Under the pieces are notes generated by a model. It was not told where the DNA came from and searched no databases. It saw only the letters and a list, made by a program, of their open reading frames with translations. From Chara braunii (lineage: Eukaryota; Streptophyta; Charophyceae; Charales; Characeae), in NCBI GenBank assembly GCA_003427395.1, contig BFEA01000312.1, forward strand, positions 7,004 through 32,972: a DNA stretch of 25,969 bases, in the 5' to 3' direction. Position numbers and translations under genes: made by a program. Below are positions 18,438-25,969 of the stretch, in pieces (the first letter of the stretch is position 1; every line of letters starts with the position of its first letter).

Positions 18438-20672
18438 GGGAGTATAGGAATGATACTTCACCACGTGCATGCTCATCGTAGTCCAGAAACAGGGTCTCAA
18501 GTTCAAAGGCCTTTCTAACATTTCAGTAGGGCGCTTATACTGAATAAGAGGTGGCTGCCAACGGAGCCTGAGTCTTAGACAAAATCCCCTAAAAGTATGA
18601 TCGGCCGTTCTTACGTGGCGATTACTCAGCAAGTCATTCACCACTGGCGTGCATTTTGTCCGACGAATTTAAGACGATCATTCAATTAAACGACACATTA
18701 TGAGATGACGACGTTATCACATCAGAAGTGACTGCTTTCCCACAGTGCTCACTACATGGAGCAAACGACCAGAGATACCATAAAGTGTGACAAGCGTGTC
18801 CACATAAGAGCTGAGAGGGTCTTAACTGCCAAAGTGAAATCCACGCAAAACACAGTGAGTCTCATTCGTTCCAGAGTTTACCTGATGATTCTGACTCTTC
18901 CATCACTAATTATTCTTACAACTATATCATGAGGTTCCCTTCACGCAAGGCCCTCTTTAGTAATTCGGGGAACTGATCGTTAACAGTCGCAGGAATGTAC
19001 CCTGAGCAAACGAGGGCACAGAGAACAATGCCGGGAAATAAGCCAAGAGGTAAGCGAAAAAGGCCTTCGGTTCCCACGGGACAACCGACAGTGAACATCA
19101 GAGGTAGATAATGTCAACTGCTTAGTTATGAGACGACTACTCAATAGAGACCTTCTATACGCTGATCAACTAATCATGCGAAGAAGAAAACGATAACCTC
19201 AGGTCTTGATTCCACGGCTCATAGTTCGCTCCACACGCTCAGCACCACCCAGGGGATAAGGTTGGCGTCAATGAAAAGCCTCTCAGTCACCCCCGCTCTT
19301 CCTCTCTCTTATCTCTTCTCACCTGTCTGAGCACGGAGAATATTGATATCACCCGCTTGTGACGAAAGCATAAGTCGACATCAACTGGTACGACCTACTC
19401 TCACCACCCTTCTCTCATCCGCTTACACACTCTTTGCATAGCGGCCACTCATAGCACACGTCCTCCCAGTTCGAGAGTCTCACATCCTGCCGCGCATTCG
19501 TTTAAGCGGTCTCCTTTTTCGTTGACCACTCCCCCGCTCACTGACCATGTACTAATTAACGGGTAATTACAGCCCAAGTACAAGTGAAAAAGCTGATGAT
19601 CTAAGTCCTAAATAGAGCGGGACCGTGCTCAGTGCCAGGCAAGCGGTTCGAGTAGCAACTTACATCGCGCCTCGCAGACTGGCCTCTCTTGATGGTTACT
19701 TCTCACGTTGTCCCTGCAGGTTCCCCTCTTCCCTCATCCTTTCGTCATTACAGCAAGTGCAGGCACGCCACACGAGCGTGCGAGCGGTGGTTGATGTCAA
19801 CTACCCTCTGTGAACTCACGTCCAGCCTTACTCACACCGTCTCCCTTTCCGATGGCTCTCCTCTCACACACCCCCAAAATCTCTCTGTGCACCAGCCTTG
19901 CCTGGACAGCGACCCACGTTCACGCATGAATCTAGAAACCCGATTTTCAACCTCTTCCCTCCTTTTCTTTCTTTTCTTTAGTTCTCTCTGTATCTGTCCC
20001 TTATTCTGGCCACTGGGATCCACGCGATTCGGACAATTAGATCTGATACGGGCATACGAGGGGTCAGGTAAGACCCAGCCCATGAAACCAGTTGCAGTCT
20101 GAAACCTGAATCGACGCCCTCCCTATGAAGTGACAAAACAACAGCTGAGAAGCTAAAATTAGGAAAATTATGTAAATAAAATTAATAACAATAGACAGGT
20201 AATCGTAGCATCTCAGTGACTTACAGCCACTGAATTTTCCCCATACAAAGGCGGATCTAAATTTTGGCGTTTTTATTCTTCTTTTTCTCTTCTCTTTTCC
20301 GACAACGACTTCCTGTCCCATGCACCTTACCCATAACTCAGTAGAGGGACGCTCGGTGCGCAGTTGAAAAGACCGAGCCTGCCCTCTCACTTCCGCGTCC
20401 CAGGGCGAACCTGGCGGCTACCACGGTCACAGGCCGGTTGTGCTCTGCTGTACAGCAGGGCGCCGAGCCTGCGTGGACCAATGGAAGTCTTGTGGCGCAC
20501 CCCTTTTGTTGAGGGCAACGTCACCGGGACTGTTCCGCGCCGAGGTACAGCCTGGATACCAGGAACAACATGGGTCCAAGATACGTCTATAGGCCGGAGC
20601 ATCATTGTGAGGACTGGTATCAAGCATGGATTTGGCACACAGAGGAGGGCCGGGATACCGCGCCCTACGACA
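18438..20672 (-). repeat. Part of the 5' LTR shared with the 3' LTR copy in the window
   Basis: This block aligns with 1-3320 apart from the missing 1.1 kb segment and small indels: an 8-bp extra near 18679, a 9-10-bp extra near 19052 and a 17-18-bp extra near 19750. Differences include many transversions. In element orientation it is the start of the LTR (U3). No gene is supported. Short ORFs here (for example around 19689-20102 and 20364-20690) are interrupted or shifted in the other LTR copy or are open on both strands. Confidence 0.8.
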
Positions 20673-20953
20673 GCGGCCGCACTCAGATGACGCCATAGAG
20701 ATTGTCATGCTTAGTGAAAAGGTGTGTGGCCCAAAGGATGACGCTTGGCCTACACACGAAAGAAGACGAGCTCTCAACGAACTCCCTGGATTGCTTGTGT
20801 ATTGGAAGGAGCAATTGTCTGGCCACACTTAACTGAATCGAGAAAACGCCACGAGTGAGCAAAGAGCTACCATCTAACGCGAGAGCGGAGCTACATCCCC
20901 CAATGTAAAGCCCTCTCGCAAACGGCCCATCCCCATCCATCTCATAGTACTAG
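20673..20953 (+). other. Flank to the right of the retrotransposon
   Basis: First DNA outside the element; the insertion target duplicate should begin GCGGC. A short open stretch in plus orientation (about 20690-20832, with DAIEIVMLSEKVCGPKDDAW) is protein-like and ends at TAA. It may be an exon or remnant cut by the insertion. I do not recognise it. Confidence 0.3.
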
Positions 20954-23900
20954 GTGGGGGTGCCCCTGGGACGAACGACCCGCGCCCTGAGCATGAGCGT
21001 GGGCGGGTCGAGCCAAATGGGACCCGTAGTGAGGTCGACTCAGGCTCGAAAGTTCTTCAGGGTACGGCCCCTGAACGGTTTAAGGAACGACCGCATGAAC
21101 CTGGCTATGGACGATGCACAGGCCACCGACTTTCATTTCCGCCTGGAAGACCTGCAGTTGTCCCCAACGAGCTCTTCCGACAGTTCGTCGTTCCAACAGA
21201 TCACTGCTGCGTTTACCAGACAACATAGTCTCGCTTTTCGTGAGAGCTTTGGGGATTGCATCCATTTGCCCAGGACTTTGGCCACATCGTCCGCAGGCGG
21301 AGAGCCGTCTGCCTCCCAAAATGAGTTCCACGTTTTTGGTGAGGTGCGCCCCGCAACTTCCGCGGACAACTGTTGTGTGTCGATGGCTGCTTCATTCACA
21401 ACCTCTGATGCCAGGACCGAGAAGTTGGTGAACACTGATTAATCGTCCGGGCAACAATCCTCTTTTAATAAGTCGTTATAGCAATCTAGCCACAACGGTA
21501 CAAAGTTGGTTGCCACCGACTATTCTTCAGAGGAGTTGTCCACTGCGCGGGCAAGTCCAACGCAAGTGCAATCTCGTTATGCCATTCCTGTTGAGAGTCA
21601 GTTTGGGTCTAAAGCGTCTGGCAGGACCGATAAATAACAATTGGCAATGCTACAAATTTTGCATGCACCTCTGCCAGGGGAGAGAAAACCGTATAGCGTG
21701 GCGAATAGGAATGTTAGGAAGGTAAAGCAGCACAAAAGAGCGAAGGACATGCTGTCCGAAAAGAAACTGCTAATGGGACGCGGCATGACATGTTGCCAGA
21801 CTCGCTGTTGTTACAACGTGTCGCCGGAGGAAGTTCGAAAGTTTAGACAATGATTTTACAGTAAGAGTCATGAAGAGCGAGCAGAGTGGTGGATGAAAAG
21901 CCTTAAAGATTTCACGCTGAATGAAGGTGGACAGAAACGTGTCCGTCCTGTAGAGTTAGAACGTCACATATGCGTCAAGGCGTACTGCAATGTTCTCGTG
22001 TCTCTCGCAATACGTTTTAGAGCTACAAAAAACGATTGGACAATGACGTTGTGCGTTGCGAGCACGGAGTGACGGGTAGACAAAAACAAAAAGATAAGAC
22101 AGTCGTCATGCTTGCCAGCATGAAAACATTCATACACAGTCACACAGATAACATGCCGAATGAGGTGGTCCATCAAGGCGGCGTATACAGACCGAAACTT
22201 CAACTGCCAGCTGCCTTTACGAGGCGTTCAACTTATGAGTCCACCAAATCAGACTTCGTGGCTGTTGGCCTCGAAGTCCAACTTTTATAAATTGTGGCAG
22301 ACACACTTTTATCACGTTTACTTAAACACATTCACAAAGTGTGTCGTCTGTCATGAACTGAAAGAACGTATACACTACGTTTCTCTTCCTCGATCTCGAG
22401 AACGAGCACATGAGGAGATGAAAGCTCACAAAAAACGGCAAGTTGAACACAGACTGGACTATAGTCGGGCAAAGACTGATTCTATGGTCCGCTCGAACGA
22501 GAGTTTGTCTCATCATTTACGGCATGGATCAGAAAAAGACGATTATCCCCCATATTGGCCAAGCGAACTACTCGAAAGCACTTAGGCACGAGAGTTTATG
22601 AAAACGAATCTGACAGGTGTCATTGCACATGGTAGAGACCCTAGTATTTATGTGTACACGTGGTTTTCGTATTTCAAACACGATTCGAATACAGTCGCTA
22701 CTTGTCTCATGAGAACCCTTGTTGAAATTCAAGGGAGCGGGACGCCATTGCCACCGTTTTTGCACATTCAAGCAGATAATTGTTGGCGGGAAATTAAGAA
22801 CACGTACATATGTGCGCTAGCTGCACTCTTGGTTAAGTTCAAAGTTTTCCAAAAGGGTAAAAATATGTTTCATGCTCGTGTGACATACCCATACAGTCGT
22901 GGACGCTACTTTCAGCGTTTTCTCAAAGAAATTGAAGCTTATACTATGGACGAGTTCTATGAGCTCATAGAGCAATCCCATAAAAAGTCTCCCAAATGTA
23001 TTTTCCTCGATACACTGGCAGATTGGATAAGTATAGTAGACCCGTGCATTGCGTCCGACATTACTGGTATTTCAAAACCACATTTGCTTAACTTTTTGAT
23101 GGTTGGAGATAATCCGGACATGTTGTACAAAGAGTTCTGCGATGACGAGAACTGGTTGCCCGAGGAAGGTTCGATTTATTGGTTAATTCAAAACCCTGAT
23201 GATAGCTATGCAGGTCCATCGTGGTCATTTGACCCGCCTCTTGTGCAACCCCTTCCTCGAAATGACTATTGTAACGACAAAAATGGGGTTATTCGATTCC
23301 ACGAGTTGTTGGAGAGCAGACGGTCAACATGGTGCACTTACAACGACCATGAGGTGAGTAGGAGAGAAAGAGTTTTGTGTTACTGGGAGGAGGTTATCAA
23401 ACATGGCGGCGAGATCATCGCCAACGGGTTGTCCTCACAACCTCTACAAAGTTTTTGGCCAAGACCACGACCGCTCCGAAGCGATCAACAACAATCTTCT
23501 TCTGGTAGTTCCAACATTGATGACAGGGAACCCCTGTTTGTTGGACGAAGAAAAGATCGTCTGAAAACCAGTTTCGACCCCCTCGTGCATGTAGACGTGG
23601 GCACTTTTCTTATTCTTTGCCCCTCGAACGATGATCTGTCCAGCGGTGTGCCTATCTAGGTGGGCGAAACTCTTTCTCGGGTGGTTGTTGAAAAGATTCG
23701 TAGAATTACAATCAAGTGTTAGTGGAATACTGGGTGCCGACTGGGAGAGCAAAATCGCTTCGACAACTGTATGATAACGCATGAGGGAAAATATGGAAAA
23801 TGATTGACGAAACAGAATGGCAGCATGTTGACTCGATTGCTTTTGGTTGGGAGAGACCGGATAGAGGTACAAAACCGCTCACGACTAGACTTGTCATTCC

Positions 23901-24087
23901 TTCCAATGTTTAACTGAATGCTGAAGCTGCACTTCGAGATCTGAGTCCATCTACTGAAGGGAGTGTCGATGTAGGAGACAAAAGCGTGCATGTCCGCCCA
24001 ATAGAGTGAGGGAATATGATTTTTGAAAATGACTACTCGGATGAGAATCCACCGTCTAGGGTTAACTTTTTGAAGATGGTTGGATGA
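20954..24087 (+). pseudogene. DUF7869-type protein (transposase-like family) with many stops and frameshifts
   Basis: A Ser/Thr-rich, probably disordered N-terminal part (20954-21640, in-frame stops at 21440, 21479 and 21635) continues in the same frame to a Cys motif GMTCCQTRCCYNVSPEEVR (about 21774-21840). Downstream blocks match the family as I know it: EHGVTGRQKQKDKTV, a Cys pair TKCVVCHELKE, a GMDQKKT block, LTGVIAHGR and VYTWFSYF, then LHIQADNCWREIKN and a HTH...D block. The C terminus (about 23600-24087) has WERPDRGTKP. Frames change near 22060, 22230, 22500, 22600, 22880, 22915 and 23710, and TGA or TAA codons occur at 21851 and in the tail. The ATG at 20954 is the first of a long frame only; the true start is not certain. 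Function is unproven; three conserved Asp positions suggest an RNase H-like catalytic fold. Confidence 0.7.
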
Positions 24088-24159
24088 TGGTTAAGTAATT
24101 TTTGACGTTAAGTTAATCGTGAAGGCGACTTTTCTACTTTTTTAACATGTCATTTTCGT

Positions 24160-24915
24160 TTGTGTTTGCATTTCATGTCTTGTGTAGGGAGTGCGACAGG
24201 AGTCATGACCCATTGCCATGATTATTCGTATCCCATTCACCCTTGTGCATGTGGATTGCGTGGTGCGGGTGATGATACCGAAATTCTCGAACCGATGACA
24301 TCGGAGTTCGAAAACGACCCGGGGATGAGCGTCGTTCCCTTCGTGGACAAGCCTCTCAATGAGTGGCTCGAGGCAGAATGGGATAGAGCAATGTTGGCAA
24401 GGAAATGTCCATGGCATAAGGAGTACAAGTTTGCTTCCACGATGGAGTGGGGGAGCCTAATCAAAGTACCTTATTATGCTATTGGCGTCAGGCAACTTCC
24501 GTCCTTGCGTGCCGCACTCAGACAGGAAGAGAATAAGCGGTTTTACCTTCGCCTGGACAACGCCACGAGGTCACCTCGCGTGTGGTCTGCGGACTTGAAA
24601 CAAGAGTTGTAGGACTATGCATCCTACAATCCATTTTTGGAAGTATATCCGCTACGTGGTACCGTAATACGGTCAAAGGATGTGTCATAATGTTGCGTAC
24701 GGTTGTTTATGGTCGGTTCAGACTTCTACATAGTGTTGTGTATGACATATTCAAATCGAAAGCAGACTTTGGTAGACGTTGTAGTGCTAGTTTCTTGCAA
24801 CGAGCTTATAATCTATGGTCGCAACATGGGGAATTTGCGCCTTCTGTACGAGAACGGAACGTCTATTTGGAGATTGCCGGTCAAATGGATGAGGTTCATA
24901 AGTGGCATGAGGTAG
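24160..24915 (+). pseudogene. Unrecognised ORF block with in-frame stops
   Basis: A 150-codon frame to TAG at 24610 continues in the same frame, with a further TAA near 24688, to 24915. Protein-like stretches include HPCACGLRGAGDD, LNEWLEAEWDRAM and FYLRLDNATRSP. Just before it, TTGTGTAG ending at 24187 after a T-rich stretch resembles a 3' splice acceptor, and GTTAAGT near 24090 resembles a donor, so a 100-base intron linking it to upstream sequence is possible. Another frame (24582-25028) is also open, so the reading is uncertain. I recognise no family. Confidence 0.35.
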
Positions 24916-25254
24916 AGCAAGTGACATGTTGTGTGGGTGACGCCATCGGTAAGTCCTTGGCAGGTGTCGGTAGGTTTGTAAGGATGAAATACATTTTGGT
25001 CTTCTCGAGGGTGGTGCCGAAGGGATAGCTACAAACCCTTGCTTTCGGGTCGTCAATGAATGTCTTATACGGGGTTCGGTTCTCATGGGACGCGGGGACG
25101 CTGGTAGAAAATTTAAATTTGTAAATGATAGCGTTTTAGAAAGTTTGGATTACGGACGCGCGTAACATTTAATTTAGACGTAGTTCAATCTTGCATTTAC
25201 GATTTCTTGCACGTGTCGATACAATTTTCAACTTTCAATTTTTCATGATTACGA
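24916..25254. other. No feature recognised
   Basis: A/T-rich sequence in which I see no gene, apart from the tail of an alternative frame that ends at 25028. No clear repeats or RNA structure stand out. Confidence 0.4.
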
Positions 25255-25858
25255 TGTTTCTTGAAGTGAGACGGCATCCATGATACTCACTTGAATTCAA
25301 GTTAAATATGACAGTGTCATGTCAGTTTATGATTATTTGTCGAAGTGCGTCGGAATCCATACTTAAACCATCTTGTTTACCGTGTGATTGCGTTGATTCT
25401 TCGATTGACTTTCAGTTTCCGCTTCACACAATGTCATGTAAAGTATGTCTGACTCAATGCTCAGTGATATACGGAATTAATAGAAGTGTGATGCAGACTC
25501 TAAGGTCATTCACAACCTTGTCGTTCAGTGAATTTCAATGTATGACAATGACATGCCAGTTACGTCTTTTAAGTAAGTTAAACATAAATTGTCGAAGTGC
25601 GATGGAGTCCAAAATTATCGAAGTGCGATGGCATCCATACTTAACCATCTTGTTTACCGTGTAATGGCCTTTACTCTTCGATTGAGTTCCAATTTATGCA
25701 AGTCACACCAGCTTCGTCTTTTAAGTTAGCACATAAATTATCGAAGTGTCATGGAATCCATACTTAAACCATCTTGTTTACCGTGTGATTGCCTAAGGCT
25801 TTAGTTTACTCTTCGATTGAGTTCCAATTTATGCAAGTCACATTAGTGATGTCTTTTT
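25255..25858. repeat. Degenerate tandem repeat
   Basis: A core reading CGAAGTGCGATGG, ATCCATACTTAAACC, ATCTTGTTTACCGTGTGATT and then CTTCGATTGAGTTCCAATTT recurs. The clearest copies are about 25338-25436, 25616-25738 and 25739-25858, the last two being about 120 bp and adjacent. Shorter or truncated pieces lie near 25261 and 25596. The last copy runs into the fold-back element at the window end. Confidence 0.7.
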
Positions 25859-25969
25859 AGCTAGGTTGTTTTATCGAACGTCCGGGACCCTCCTGACCGT
25901 CCGGGATGTCCGACCGGACGTTTGGTCGGACGTCGGAACGGACAGGGGATGTACAACCTAGCGCAAAAA
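25854..25969. repeat. Fold-back element with terminal inverted arms
   Basis: The arms GCTAGGTTGT (25860-25869) and ACAACCTAGC (25953-25962) are perfect inverted copies, extended by TTTTT on the left and AAAAA at the right window edge. Inside are further inverted repeats: GTCCGACC (25908-25915) with GGTCGGAC (25924-25931), and CGTCCGG (25879, 25898) with CCGGACG (25914). The whole 116 bp can fold on itself. It resembles a small non-autonomous inverted-repeat element, or the end of a larger one continuing beyond the window. Confidence 0.6.

Larger units (their letters stand above)
1..20672 (-). mobile_element. Giant Ty3/gypsy-type LTR retrotransposon, decayed, truncated by window start
   Basis: The order on the minus strand is 5' LTR (14330-20672), primer binding site (14308-14325), accessory ORFs, gag (11960-10557), pol (10550-6255), a long non-coding tail and the partial 3' LTR (3320-1). 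Integrase lies downstream of RT/RNase H, which is the Ty3/gypsy order. The LTR copies differ by visible substitutions, several small indels and one 1.1 kb indel, and both gag and pol carry stops, so this copy is old and cannot move by itself. If the 3' LTR has the same extent as the 5' one, the element is about 25 kb. The 5-base target duplicate would start with GCGGC at 20673; its partner is outside the window. An alternative, nested elements, is less economical because only one gag-pol is present. Confidence 0.8.
14330..20672 (-). repeat. 5' LTR, complete, about 6.3 kb
   Basis: Right edge: copy 18438-20672 ends at CGACA exactly where the 3' LTR copy ends. Left edge: four bases before the primer binding site the plus strand begins TATCG, the inverse of CGACA apart from one G-to-A change, giving short terminal inverted repeats. 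The left 4.1 kb has no counterpart in the window because the 3' LTR is cut off there. The LTR contains ORFs D, A and H, two tandem arrays and a TA-rich block. If this left part were not LTR, the primer binding site would have no adjacent LTR, which the replication mechanism requires. Confidence 0.65.

Noticed and set aside
18420-18440. Purine-rich GGCGGAAGGGAAAAGGG just before the shared repeat, taken as a polypurine tract and LTR edge
   Set aside because: It is on the wrong strand for minus-strand gag-pol, and the repeat edge at 18438 is only where the window cuts the other copy.
21133-21435. 100-codon minus-strand ORF in the right flank
   Set aside because: The plus-strand frame continues in register into the DUF7869-type motifs, so the minus ORF is taken as its shadow.

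Overview
The window is eukaryotic repeat-rich DNA. About 80% of it (1-20672) is a single decayed Ty3/gypsy-type LTR retrotransposon lying on the minus strand and cut by the window start. Coding domains run right to left as gag, aspartic protease, reverse transcriptase, RNase H and integrase with a GPY/F module. I cannot name the host. The primer binding site fits a plant-type tRNA-Asp, while the RT and integrase resemble the lineage I know mostly from fungi. An alga or other non-animal host is a reasonable guess, not more.

The boundaries can be rebuilt from the sequence. Bases 1-3320 and 18438-20672 are diverged direct copies, and both stop at the same ...CGACA. A tRNA-Asp-like primer binding site lies at 14308-14325, four bases inside a TATCG... 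end at 14330 that mirrors CGACA with one transition. I therefore read 14330-20672 as the complete 5' LTR (6.3 kb) and 1-3320 as the inner part of a 3' LTR that continues outside the window. The internal region is then 3321-14329 (11.0 kb), and the whole element would be about 25 kb.

The unusual part is the cargo. Upstream of gag, on the same strand, lies a train of small unrecognised ORFs that fall into two paralogous families, called X and Y here. H (X), A (X) and D (Y) lie inside the LTR. F, E and G (all Y) and B and C (both X) lie between the primer binding site and gag. Members F-E-G-B-C are packed like a bacterial operon, with a short overlap or 2-5 bases between them. Gag and pol are separated by 6 bases.

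Behind pol is a 2.9 kb non-pol tail. It holds a 14-bp tandem array, a field of small hairpins with recurring loops, and an antisense RG/Glu-rich ORF with its own TATA box next to the 3' LTR.

Right of the element (20673-25969) is different DNA. It contains a plus-strand pseudogene of the DUF7869-type family (20954-24087) with many stops and frameshifts, a second decayed ORF block (24160-24915), a degenerate tandem repeat (25255-25858), and a fold-back element whose arms end at the window edge (25854-25969).
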